Source: Kingdonia uniflora (lineage: Eukaryota; Streptophyta; Magnoliopsida; Ranunculales; Circaeasteraceae). Taken from it: a stretch of DNA of 64,000 nt. The DNA lies in contig JACGCM010001659.1 of assembly GCA_014058105.1 (NCBI GenBank), positions 3,534,001 through 3,598,000 on the forward strand. Direction: 5' to 3'. How positions within the stretch are numbered: position 1 is the first letter of the stretch; the number at the start of each line of letters is the position of its first letter. A program made the position numbers and the translations under genes. Below the pieces are notes generated by a model. The model was not told the origin of the DNA. It saw only the letters and a list, made by a program, of their open reading frames with translations, and did no database searches. This document shows, in pieces, positions 12,775 through 23,104 of this stretch.

Positions 12775-15700
12775 ACACACACCACCACCACGACCGCCTC
12801 CTCTTCACCCTCCTCCGCCGCTCCCACCTCTCTGGCCAGCTTGATAATTGGGACAGTAGGGCATGGAAGTGATTCTCTGGAATCGAAGAGCAGGAATTAG
12901 TACTAGCTATGATTCACTTATGATTAATAAGTTTCCGAAGAAAGCATAGAAGGAAGATAGTTTAACTCCGAAGTCAAATGATATATCTAACTCAATGAAG
13001 AATTTTTGTTTCTTAGCATTATCATGTCCAAAGACAATTCAACTTTGTTGAAGAATTTAGTGTAATCAAAACTAGTTTCTTTGGTTAGAATTGCAATTTT
13101 GAATTTTGTATTTGTAAATGTTTGAGTTGGAAATTACTGTCTAATCTTGATAACCTCCTCACATGTTTATTCTGCGCCTTCGAACTTCTCCACATTCCTT
13201 TCAGACCAAGCTTCCAACAACCACAAAACGGAAGAAAACACCACATAATCTTAATCCTAGCTAAAAAGTGTATAGCATTAGTAATAGGAGCTCAAAGGAG
13301 CCAGGACTTAATATACCGCCATGATCTGCAAGGGAGTGTGCTGAGATATTGATCTTCCTGTGAACATGGAAGAAATCCAGTCCTCTAAAGCAACCTTCAA
13401 TCCCCTTCAATTCTGTAAAACTTTTCAGTCAACTGCATCAAACTGAAAAGCTAGCATTGCCGCATAAGAATTTGAGTTCACAACCACTTTTTGCATCCCA
13501 TGTTGAACCGCATATTTAAGTACTAACTATGATTCACTTTCACTTATGATTGATAAGTTTCAGAAGGAAGCATCGAAGGAGATAGTTTAACTATAAAATA
13601 TCCCTTGTACTAGCAATCCCATTGTTTAAATAATTAAATCTAAGCATTGAAGAATTTGTGTTTCTTAAAATTATCATGTCCAAGTATTATTTGACTTGGT
13701 TGAAGAATTTAGTGTAATCAGAACTAGCTTGTTTAAGAGTTTCGACTTTAATTTTTGTATTTGTAGATATTTGAGTTGGAAATACTGTCTAATCTTGAGA
13801 AACTCAAAAATGACACCCCTCATATCTGTACATGTTTTGTTCAGCAACAAATTAGTAATTTAATCATAATGATGACCTCCTCACACTAATATTCTTTACT
13901 TTGGAACTTTTTCACATTCATTTCAACACAAACTTTCAACAACCACTCATGGGAAGAAATCTCCACACAACCTTGCCGCCTATGATTAGTATGACCCCAA
14001 GAGTGCCCAGTTATTAAAAAATCTGCCCGTAGTCCCTGTATAAAAGGGGGAAACAGCAGAAGTGAATATGAATAAGATATGTCTACATCATATCAAACAG
14101 AGAAATACTTTTTATTTATTTATTTATTCATTTTTAAAAGGTACTTTAGAGTACCTATATATGATGTTGTTTGAAAGGGTACCAAGCCTTCCTCCACAAA
14201 TGACACCTCTTTGAGTAAAACTGCTTTGGTAAGTGCTCTTAAGTCACTTGAAATTAGGGCTTATGTGAGTTTTAATTTTTAGGGTGTTATGATCAATTGA
14301 GTTAGGGTTTATGAGTCTATCATAATTTGAATCTTAGGGTTCATGATCATTTGAGTGTTTGGGTTTATGATGATTTGAGTTTTAGGGTTTATGTCATTGA
14401 TATGAACTCTCAAACTGGGTAAATTCAAAACCCTCCCATCCTCTTAAATGAATCCAACAAAATGGGTAATTGGTTTGAACTCACATCTGAATTGTTAGAA
14501 GAGATTGCAACAAGGGTTTATTCGGCTAATTTCTTTGATTACGTACGTTTCGGTGTGGTTTGTAAGCTATGGAGATTTATGTTTCTAAAAAAGCCTGCCA
14601 CTTTAAGTCCTCGTATCCCTTTGATCATGGTAACTTCTCCGATAGATGGAGAGTTTTGTACTTGGTTCTACGACATTGCCCATAACAATGTTCATCACCT
14701 CAATCATCTTGACCATTGTCTGTTACATGAATGGCATTGTACAGGATCTGGTTATGGTTGGCAAGTTATGTCTGATATTACTGTTGATGATGATTCAGGG
14801 GTTTATCTATACAATCCGATTACAAGAAGCGAAATCTGTCTTCCGCCTTTGGCAACGTTACCATTGATGCAAGGGTTTAGGATCCATGGGTTGTACATTC
14901 TGAATGCTGTAATATCTTCACATCTTACTTTAAGTTTAAACAACAATGGAGATGATTGTGTTATCATGGTTATTGTCAGTTCAAAACAAACGAAGAAGTT
15001 CAAGTTAATATTTTGCAAAGTTGGGGATGAATTGTGGACCATTATAGATGAAGACCAAGATTGACAGTTTGTTGATCTCCCGTATTGTAATGGATTACTC
15101 TACGCCTCGGATAAATCCAGTGAAGCTGTAGTAGTTTGCAAAGTGGGTCCTTCTTCAAATGTTAGCCCAATGGTGATGGCAGTATTGAGTACTTACCTGC
15201 AGGCAGTGAACAGCCTACGAATCCTATATCGTATATTTATCTTTGGATCACACCTTTATGGTAGAGAGATTGCACTTTATGGAGATGGCTAGGAAGTAGC
15301 AATCAGTTTCTGCCGTGTAGGTGCTGCAGGTCCCAAGTTCATCAGTATATTAAGCAGGCGTGCACGAGCTTTTGTCTAAGAAAGTGGTATTTGATTGAAG
15401 ATCTTTATATACTCTGTATTTACACTAGTATTGAGATATCTCGTTGTTTTGTTGTTCTTTAGCATTCGTGGTGGTCTAATGCTTGTTACTGCGATGGGGT
15501 TATCCTTCTTTTGTCTGGATGGTCCATCCCCTGAAGGATGCATATATTTTAAGTATAAAATCAGAAGTTAAAAAAAAAAAAAAAAGGGGAAGGAAAAGAA
15601 AACCTAACAGAGAAATACTAGACAATAAGTTTAACATTTATATTCAAAGGTCTATATCACACAACTCTGATGTTTCGATCTTCAGATCAAACAGGGTACT

Positions 15701-18700
15701 CACATGACTATTTGATTTTTTTCCGTTAATGAGTAGGATTGGATTGAGATTATCTCTAGCTATTTTTTTTTTTTTTTTTTTAAAGATATAATGGATGTGA
15801 AGAGTAATTTTTTATCAGCATAAATACTTAATATTGATGATGCATCTGTCTCTTTTGGCATTTTCAGAGATTTTTGTGTGGTGGGAGATTGATCTATGGT
15901 CCTGATGCCCCGTCATTGATCTTATCAACACTCCTAATAGCAGGCCCCTCATGCACATTTTCCTTCCTAGTACTTTCGAGGATGATGATGAGCTCCCATC
16001 ATCAGATTCTCGGATATGTTGTTCTAACTGTGGGATTGTTAGTCACTGTTTTGGTTTGTGGTTCTTTATTTTCTCTTATTATAAGGGCAGTAATACAGTC
16101 TTTCCCATTTTAAGATAGATTGAATATATATGTATACATATAATATACGGTTGGTAGGACGTTTTCTTGTAACTGGATAATCTGCATTAAAGATCTACTC
16201 TTACCTTGTATAAGTATGGAAGAATGATTTCTTTTTCCCCATCTTTGATCTGCTTGTTTAAGTATGTGAAGATATGGAATCATAGAAAAAAAAACAGTTG
16301 ACTCATTCTGAAGAGCAAAGGTTGAATACATGCATTTTCCATTTAGTTTTCATGTTCCTGAAAAATATTATAGCTTACATTTACATTGTACAAGTTAAAA
16401 CAGGTAAACTTTTCTTCTTTCAGATCTCTCGCCAAGATCTTAAGAATAGCATCCATGTTAAATATTCTTCTGATAACTAAAAATTAAATACATACAAAGG
16501 CCAATATCTTCAATGCCGAATGTACAAACAGTTATGTACGTACATGTCTAAAACTTCATTTTTTGATGATTTCTCTGATCCGTCGTGTATTGCACTATGC
16601 AGGATTTGATGTTTCTCTTTTTAACTTCGAGTAGAGATCCAGGTATAGTACCAAGGAACTCACTTCCCCCTGAATCAGATGAGTTTGAATTAGCTACCCC
16701 GTCTATGGAGTGGGTCAACGGGAGAACTCCTCATCTGAAACTTCCTCGAGCTAAGGACGTAATTGTAAATGGTCATGCAGTAAAAGTTAAGTATTGTGAC
16801 ACATGTTTGCTGTATCGGCCACCCCGTGCATCTCATTGCTCTATATGCAACAACTGCGTTCAGAGGTTCGACCACCACTGTCCCTGGGTGGGTCAGTGCA
16901 TTGGATTAGTAAGTTATCTTTACTTTCGGCATAACATAAACCCATGTTCACAGCAGTGTTTGCTTTAGTTTTTCTGGATCATGGATGTTATTAAAAAAAT
17001 TCACTGTTCTCTTGTCGTTCGTAGCTCTTAAAAACCTGAAACCGTTTTGGGGATTCTGAGTATCTTCTTCCACCTTTGGGCATATTGAGTTGATGTGGAT
17101 CCTTACATTTCAAGGATTTTAAATTCCACCTAGAATTACGACTGCCATCCTCATTGGCCCACTTCATTGTAAGATTTGCCAGCCATGTATCTCTCTTTCG
17201 ATGGCAGATCCCCAATTTTCTCTATTCCGACTCTTTGTGTTTCCATACCTGTTCTATAGGGTCCATGAATATCCCATATAAATAGATCCCCATGGTTATT
17301 TTTCAGCTCCCCATAGTCGCCTCCCCTCTTGACTTGAACCCTGGGTGTTAGGTTGGTTTTCACACCAAATGTTGGCACCTATCGTTAGATATAGTTCATA
17401 GCAGAAAATGTTAGTTAAGGCTCAAGGATCCGAGTAACAACCTTTGGAGGTTTACCGCATAAATCCTTATGTTAGGTGATTCCACTTTTATTCCTATCTT
17501 TGATAATGTGATTCACGTCGGTACAAGTTCTCCAAAGCCCCTTGTGTGCAAAATGAAGCTTTCTAGGCAGGATATCCGAGGGGGTCTTTAGAAGACATGT
17601 TCTGCCTGGAGAAAGTAATAGAGTGGTGCTTTTATTTATTTGAACACAGTGCACACAAGAAGGTCTTGCATAAGTTGTAGATTTTGCAAGCGAAATTCAT
17701 TTTTACTTAGACCTTTATTGCTGTATACGAACTCATAAACTTGCTTTTTCTTGAAACTGATATGATCCCTTTCCCCTGTCGAAACATTACAGCGCAACTA
17801 TCGGTTCTTCTTCATGTTTATATCAACATCGACATTTCTCTGTATCTACATTTTCTCATTTTCTTGGATCATCTTACTTGAACAAAGACATCATCGCTCT
17901 TTACGGAGAACAATGTCACAACAGGCTCTATCAGTTATCCTCATAGTATATTGCTTTGTAGCCGTGTGGTTTGTTGGTGGGCTCACAATTTTCCATTCGT
18001 ATTTGCTCTGTACCAACCAGGTAAGCTTCTTTATTTTCCTGAACTAACTTATCTCTGTTCATTGGGGTAGTAGATTAGTAATCATTTATTTGTAGTAATA
18101 GCGAGAAGTAATAAGATGTATTATTCTCTTGAAGTTTGCTGATCCAACCATCCAATTCTATCTGTTTTGAACTCGATATAAGTTTAATTCACATTCATGA
18201 GACTGAGTTCAAATTAAATTAAAGATTTGTACAATTCCGCCCTTTTCTTTTTTGATAAATGCAACTTTATTGATAAAGAGAAAGGATTACAAAGACCAAG
18301 GGGTCAAAACAACAACAATATATAAAACAAAAACACAAATAGAAGAAACTACCCTTCCACAACAAAAACAATCAAGTAGTGTCCATGAGAGTATCTTTCC
18401 ACATCACCGTAAGAGGCTCAAAGGACCTTCATGTCTACCACGGCTTTACTTCACGAAAGTGAAAGCTTTAGCCGAAACTATGACCGAAATTCTCAACTTC
18501 CCTTTCCCTTTAAACTTCCTCGCATTACGTTCGAGCCATATGGCCCACATCACCGCGAAAGTTAAAAGTCGCCATAAAACCTTACTCAGTCTAACGATGT
18601 TTCACGCCTTCTAATTTGTTAAGATCTCCTTAACATTCATAATATGCGCCCAAAGAATGCCCACCCCAATAAACAATTCAATCCAAGTACTCTCAGCGAA

Positions 18701-21700
18701 GGGGCAAAGGAGAAAAAGATAATCAGGGGACTCCCTATTTCTTTTACATATAGAACAAAATCTGACAATTAAGACTCCGTGCTTACGAAGATTGTTAATA
18801 GTAAGAGATTTATTTATGAATAACGTCCAAGCGATAAAAAGGCACATTAGAAGACAGCTTAGGAATCCATTTTTTCTTTTTTAAAAAGGTTAAGGGAATG
18901 GTATGAGTTGGGTAATCCAAAGCCTTGTAGAATGTATACATAGAGAACACACCTTTTGACATAATCAACCCAAACCATCATATCCTCCTCCCTTGGATGA
19001 TGGTGAAAACTAGTAAGCATATTCTCAAAACAGAGCATTAAAGTTTCAATAAAAGCTGAGATTCCATAACATACTAGTATGATCCAAGTTCATCATCTCT
19101 TGCACTGAGCACTCGTACTCTTATCAAAAAATTAAGCGATGAACAACTAAGGATCCTCCCAAAATCTCACCATATTTCCACTCCAATTCTTATCCTAACT
19201 CCTTTATCGAAACTCTCGATACTCATCATAATTCTTCTCCACACCCTATACCCAAAGGTCTCAACAACTTCCTTACTTCTCTACAACCTGTCTTTCTCGT
19301 GTCCGAACCTCCATAACCATTAACAAAGCCTCATTCATCCTAAACAACTTCATAGCCAACCTCTTTCTTTCTAGTTTTATATACTTTCTTCCAACCAACA
19401 ACTTCATAGCCAACCCCTTTCTTTCTAGTTTTATATACTTGCTTCCAACCAACCTGATGGATCTTATGATCCTCCAGCATATCATTCCAAAGGTCTCAAC
19501 AACTTCCTTACTTCTCTACAACCTGTCTTTCTCGTGTCCGAACTTCCATAACCATTAACAAAGCCTTATTCATCCTAAACAACTTCATAGCCAACCCCTT
19601 TCTTTCTAGTTTTATATACTTGCTTCCAACCAACCTGATGGATCTTATGATCCTCCAGCATATCATTCCAAAGGTCTCAACAACTTCCTTACTTCTCTAC
19701 AACCTGTCTTTCTCGTGTCTGAACCTCCATAACCATTAACAAAGCCTCATTCATCCTAGACAACTTCATAGCCAACCCCTTTCTTTCTAGTTTTATATAC
19801 TTGCTTCCAACCAACCTGATGGATCTTATGATCCTCTAGCATATCATTCCAAATAAATTTGTTCATAATAAATTTCATAGTTTTTTCAACTCCATGAAGG
19901 TAAACAAAGACATAGACTGAGATGTTAGAAAAAGTATTTTTCAGAATGGTAAGCATCTCTCTTTTTGATAAATATTAAGTCATCCACATCTCTCAATGAC
20001 ATGATCCAAATAGCCTTCAACTTATATTTTGCACTAAAGCAACTCCAAATAAGTAGAAGGAAGAGACTTTACACCACATCCAATTTCTCCTCTAATGAAA
20101 TCTCCATAATTTTATTATTACTAAGATTAATGCAAAGGCTAGACATGACCTCAAAACAGCACATAAGACCATGAAGGAATCGCAGTTGACATATGGATGT
20201 TTCGCCAAACACTAAGATATCATTTGCAAAATGAAGGTGCCTCACATCTACCTAATTTTTGCAAATCTTAAATCTTCCATATCCCTATGTAACAAAACTC
20301 TATTGATCATTCTATCAAGAGCCACTGCAACCACATTAAAATGGAAGGGAAAAGATGATCTCCCTGGCTAATATCCTTCGTACTTTTAAAATACCCCGTT
20401 AGGGAACAATTTACCAAAATAGAAAAGGATGCCGAAGTAATACACGTGTTCACCAACCCTCTCTACCTTTTTCCGAAACCCATCCTACACAACATATATT
20501 CAATATATCCCAGCTCAGATGATCATACACTTTCTTCATATCTACTTTACACGCGACTCCAAAAATCTCCACTTAAATTTGAAGTCAATACTCTTGTTAG
20601 CCACCAAATACCATATAAGATGTGTCTACCAATACCATAAATTTAAAGTTGATATGCGATGCGATTTCATCATCAAAAAACTCAACATCTACAAATTTTG
20701 TGCACAATGTGCATGAAAAGTTGACATTTTTAAAACTAGCAATGAAATATATTACCTACTTACATAGATTTAAAATCTAGATAACAACGACACGGATACG
20801 GGTGTCGGAGTCGGACACGGGTACGGGGTGTCGGACACGGCGACCCAAAAATATGTAAAAACGGGGACACGGCTGTAAAAATTTTATTTTTTATTTTCTA
20901 CTATGCTTATGTTGGTTACTTAACCTATCTAACACACTTATGGGTTAATTTACGACATATTTTTACGACTAATAACAAACAAGTCCCAACACTTATGGGT
21001 TATATTAACTTATGGGTTAATTTACGACTAATAACAAACAAAAAACAATGATACTAGTTAGTATGGTTGAATAACATGTATAAGAATTGAAAACTTTCTA
21101 AAAGCTATGTCAAAAAGGTTATGATCTAAGCAAGAAGTGTCCGTTGGAGTGTCGACACGAGTGTCGGTGTGTCCGACACGTTTTGGACACGGATTTTTTT
21201 TGGAATATGGAGTGTCCATGTTACATAGTTTAAAATGTATAAAAAGTCTTGTAATCCATAAATAGTCTTCCAGTTGTAGGAAGTAAGGAACAAACCGGAC
21301 ACTATCAACACTACTGCTTATTTTCGGGAGGATGTTTTATTTTCTTACCATGAACTACCTAGCTATATACCTTTACGGATCTTGCTCTGTGTAAATAAAA
21401 TACACAGACAAACATGGATCTCAACCCACATATACATGACATATATTTGTGGGTAGGTATATATACAGGCTGAGTTGGTAAATAAATATTTGTTCATACA
21501 TTTATAATTTTATATCTAAAAGCAGTACTTTTAGTTGTTTTAGTGTTCTCATCTGCTTCACTTGGATTCTGCAGACGACTTATGAAAACTTCAGGTACCG
21601 ATATGATAAGAAGGAGAACCCATATAATAATGGGATTATTAGGAACATTCGAGAAACATTTTTATCAAATATCCCACCTTCCATGAATGATTTCAGAGCA

Positions 21701-22054
21701 TGGGTGCTAGAACCTGACCATACAGAGATGGTTTCTTCTAGTCCAAGCATTGGAGAAGGAGAAGTAAGCACCAAGGAGAAAATCGACATAGAAAGAGGAC
21801 ACAAATTTTCTGAGGATGGTAACATCCATGTTCCCGAGGCGTTACGGAGTTTGGATTCTAATAGCAGTGAGAATCGCTTCAAGAGTAATGACACAAATGG
21901 AAGTGTTGTTTTTGATCCATATTTATCTCCTAGAACTCAACAGCCCAGTGGATCTGGACAGAACACCATAAATAGAATTGAGACCCTTGCAGACGAGAGA
22001 ACTAATGAAACTTGCAGCTCCCATCAAAATACAAAACCTGTGCTTTACCCGTAA
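10708..22054 (+). CDS. DHHC-type protein S-acyltransferase (palmitoyltransferase), five exons
   Basis: Five exons join in phase 0 with GT-AG borders: 10,708-10,758, 15,868-16,053, 16,603-16,908, 17,793-18,020 and 21,575-22,054 (TAA), giving 416 residues without a break. The enzyme transfers palmitate from acyl-CoA to cysteines of target proteins at endomembranes or the plasma membrane. Exon 1 supplies the plant-type N-terminus (LYQIWRGSN), and exon 2 opens with [14 protein letters not shown] and two membrane segments. Exon 3 has the complete cysteine-rich domain: [13 protein letters not shown]-x2-C-x2-C and the catalytic [10 protein letters not shown]. Exon 4 holds membrane segments 3 and 4, and exon 5 the [11 protein letters not shown] (TTxE) motif and a Ser-rich cytosolic tail. 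The start was chosen because the 17-codon exon ends in a clean GTAAGT donor and matches the family N-terminus. All zinc and catalytic residues are present, so it is probably functional. Introns 1 and 4 are swollen by pseudogenes and a LINE. The 3' end could be alternatively spliced. Confidence 0.93.
11100..12864 (-). pseudogene. DExH1: Intronless DEAH/RHA RNA helicase pseudogene (DExH1-like)
   Basis: Read on the minus strand, the start codon at 12,864-12,862 opens a Gly-rich N-terminus ([14 protein letters not shown]). This is followed by [24 protein letters not shown], then directly [13 protein letters not shown] and the second RecA half: [55 protein letters not shown]. The helicase-associated C-terminal domain follows ([43 protein letters not shown]) and fades near 11,120. 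About 390 residues with helicase motifs I-III are missing, and motif VI has lost its RGRAG core. I count several stops and frameshifts, for example near 12,050 and 11,620. No intron interrupts it anywhere, so a retrocopy is the likely origin. The parent family comprises nuclear DEIH/DEAH helicases of RNA metabolism. It lies antisense in intron 1 of the acyltransferase gene. A 34-base C run interrupts the Gly-rich coding part. Confidence 0.9.
12727..12780. repeat. Poly(C)34 followed by an AC dinucleotide tract
   Basis: 34 consecutive C are followed by about ten AC units and then ACC triplets. On the minus strand this falls in the Gly-codon (GGN) stretch of the helicase pseudogene, so slippage of a GG-rich coding repeat is a likely source. 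The exact run length may be an assembly estimate. Confidence 0.85.
12901..13245. repeat. Diverged direct repeat, copy A
   Basis: It shares with 13,521-13,972 the block order CTATGATTCACTT, TTATCATGTCC, GAAGAATTTAGTGTAATCA, TTTGAGTTGGAAAT, CTCCTCACA and CTTCCAACAACCAC. There is no coding potential. It abuts the 5' end of the helicase pseudogene. Confidence 0.7.
13280..13520 (-). mobile_element. Short LINE RNase H fragment
   Basis: The minus strand reads a [14 protein letters not shown] block and, further on, [20 protein letters not shown]. This is the C-terminal signature of the RNase H domain of plant LINE ORF2 (HV-R--N--AH-LA). Stops and a frame change separate the blocks. It lies between the two copies of the 12.9/13.5 kb repeat. 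Confidence 0.65.
13521..13972. repeat. Diverged direct repeat, copy B
   Basis: Second copy of the 12,901-13,245 segment in the same orientation, longer by an insertion near 13,800-13,870 and with many substitutions. Non-coding. Confidence 0.7.
14255..14415 (+). repeat. Imperfect TTAGGGTTTATGA-type repeats upstream of the F-box relic
   Basis: GTTAGGGTTTATGA, CTTAGGGTTCATGATCATTTGAGT, GTTTGGGTTTATGATGATTTGAGT and TTTAGGGTTTATG follow one another with 20-40 base spacing. They resemble AGGGTTT-type promoter boxes more than telomere, since the units are not contiguous. Confidence 0.5.
14462..15290 (+). pseudogene. F-box / DUF295 (KIB1-4 beta-propeller) gene relic
   Basis: The open frame runs 14,462-15,064 (200 residues). 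Residues 5-40 form an F-box ([13 protein letters not shown] followed by a VCKLWR-type end), which in intact relatives binds SKP1 in SCF ubiquitin ligases. The region around residues 115-132 ([18 protein letters not shown]) is the conserved DUF295 blade. The TGA at 15,062-15,064 looks premature: the same frame continues with [18 protein letters not shown] and further DUF295-like sequence before the next stop about 225 bases later. The usual length of this family is 350-400 residues, so the C-terminal third is damaged. It sits in sense orientation in intron 1 of the acyltransferase gene and has no intron of its own. It could still make a short F-box protein, but I regard it as decayed. Confidence 0.8.
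16054..16602 (+). other. Intron 2 of the acyltransferase gene
   Basis: 549 bp with donor GTTTGT and acceptor TATGCAG. AT-rich, no other feature seen. Confidence 0.85.
16909..17792 (+). other. Intron 3 of the acyltransferase gene
   Basis: 884 bp with donor GTAAGT and acceptor ATTACAG. The short ORFs in it match nothing recognised. Confidence 0.85.
18250..20760 (-). mobile_element. Antisense LINE fragment in intron 4 (reverse transcriptase to zf-RVT)
   Basis: On the minus strand, 20,460-20,280 gives a reverse-transcriptase block ([16 protein letters not shown] followed by ISQGDHLFP, the RQGDPLSP equivalent). 19,956-19,756 gives the thumb/connection segment, and 18,847-18,611 gives the zinc-binding RT-associated domain ([17 protein letters not shown], then a C-P-F-A block). 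All parts carry stops or frame changes. The middle is expanded by a 181-bp triplication. It lies opposite in direction to the acyltransferase transcript, in its 3.55 kb last intron, where it is removed by splicing. The segment at 19,135-19,260 resembles 25,978-26,110, so the same LINE family occurs twice. Confidence 0.82.
19255..19851. repeat. Tandem triplication, 181-bp unit
   Basis: The marker AAGGTCTCAACAACTTCC begins at 19,255, 19,490 and 19,671. Units 2 and 3 are 181 bp. Unit 1 is 235 bp because it contains an inner duplication of about 54 bp (the AACAACTTCATAGCCAACC to TTTTATATACTT part repeated). The copies differ by only a few bases by eye, so the expansion is more recent than the LINE decay around it. 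Confidence 0.9.
20770..21235 (+). repeat. GTGTCGG-rich MITE-like repeat, copy 2
   Basis: The left end is dense in GGTGTCGGAGTCGGACACGG and the right end carries GTGTCGGTGTGTCCGACACG and GGAGTGTCCATGTTACATAG. The two halves are loosely inverted. The right half matches the reverse complement of 2,576-2,650. It sits in intron 4 of the acyltransferase gene, just beyond the LINE fragment. No ORF. Confidence 0.6.
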
Positions 22055-23104
22055 AGGTATCTTCTTCTTCTTTGAAGTTATGATATACAACATGTAAACT
22101 GTAACGTAAATCCCACCTAACAATATATTTTGTGACGAATCTCGATATTTTCTAGAACATATAGCCCTCTTAATTAACACAAACTTAGATATCAAGTACA
22201 TCAGTTATGAAAGACCTAACATATAGCTTTCATTATCCAGTTATAAACTCATCTAGATTCTAATTTCAATATTTTAGTATCTCATTTACTTCTTTTGATA
22301 TTGATACTGTTTTGAGGATAGGTGTTAAAATTGATATTTCTTCTTGAACAGGTCGTGTTACAAAATATTTTTTGCAGTTAAGTGTGCTTATATCATCATT
22401 AGCGATAAAGAAAAGCTGGATGTCGAGTTTATCAAGCGGCTATGATTTGGCTCCGACCTTGTTGTCTAAACCTAGAGCTCAACTTTGGAGCTCAACCATG
22501 ATTCTTACACCGAAATGGTACACAAAAGAAAATCAAATTGGTTCTTTTACATACTGAAAACATCAAACCACCATTTGTGCTACTCTTTCAAGGATATAAT
22601 GTGTAACAGATGCTTCTTTTTGTTTGGGAGTCACTGTATATCTTCTTTTGTTTTGTAAAATGTTGGTGATAGTGGTAAATTTGAAACTGTAGTTTTCTCT
22701 AGAGTGGGATTCATTCTATATTTTCTATTGGATGAAAAATATTCTCATAAGTTGCTAACGGCCAGGGATTACGTTATAACCAGGGCACCCCGATTTTCTT
22801 GATTATTAGAGCTTGTTTCCGTAGCTTGGCTGCACAGTTAACCTTGAATCGTTTACCCTTCCTGATTTCTCACATTTCATGGGGATACCAGAGATGATTG
22901 TTGGTATCCGCTTTTGTCATGAATATAATATTTGATCAAGGTGTGCAATTCCTCGACAATTATAGTATGAAGATTCAAATATCAGTCTTTGAAAAGTACC
23001 AACTCCTCAAACCAGCTTTTGTATCTGAACCATGATAGGAAGATTTGAGGAGGGGTTAGGTCAAAATGAGCCCATATGGGCTTACTTCAACTTGAGAAGA
23101 GAGC
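22055..23104. other. 3' flank of the acyltransferase gene
   Basis: Presumed 3' UTR and spacer. A possible acceptor (TTGAACAG at about 22,351) precedes a 61-codon ORF, so an alternative last exon is conceivable, but the frame has no recognisable domain. The segment TTTGTTTGGGAGTCACTGTA near 22,620 recurs near 32,204. Confidence 0.4.

Larger units (their letters stand above)
10759..15867 (+). other. Intron 1 (5.1 kb) of the acyltransferase gene, containing other gene relics
   Basis: The donor is GTAAGT after codon 17 and the acceptor TTTTCAG is before the RFLCGG codons. Inside lie an antisense DEAH helicase pseudogene (11,100-12,864), a diverged 12.9/13.5 kb direct duplication with a LINE RNase H scrap between its copies, and a sense F-box/DUF295 relic (14,462 to about 15,290). 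Without the exon at 10,708-10,758 the downstream gene would appear to lack a start. Confidence 0.88.

Noticed and set aside
14255..14415. Interstitial telomere array
   Set aside because: TTAGGGTTT-like units are separated by unrelated bases and are not in uninterrupted tandem.
15868..16113. Treating 15,874 as the start codon region of the acyltransferase
   Set aside because: The frame enters through a clean TTTTCAG acceptor, and the family N-terminus is supplied by the upstream exon at 10,708-10,758.
22617..22645. Shared short segment with 32,201-32,230 (TTTGTTTGGGAGTCACTGTA) as a regulatory element
   Set aside because: The match is only about 25-30 bases with no extended similarity seen on either side; more likely a chance or small repeat scrap.
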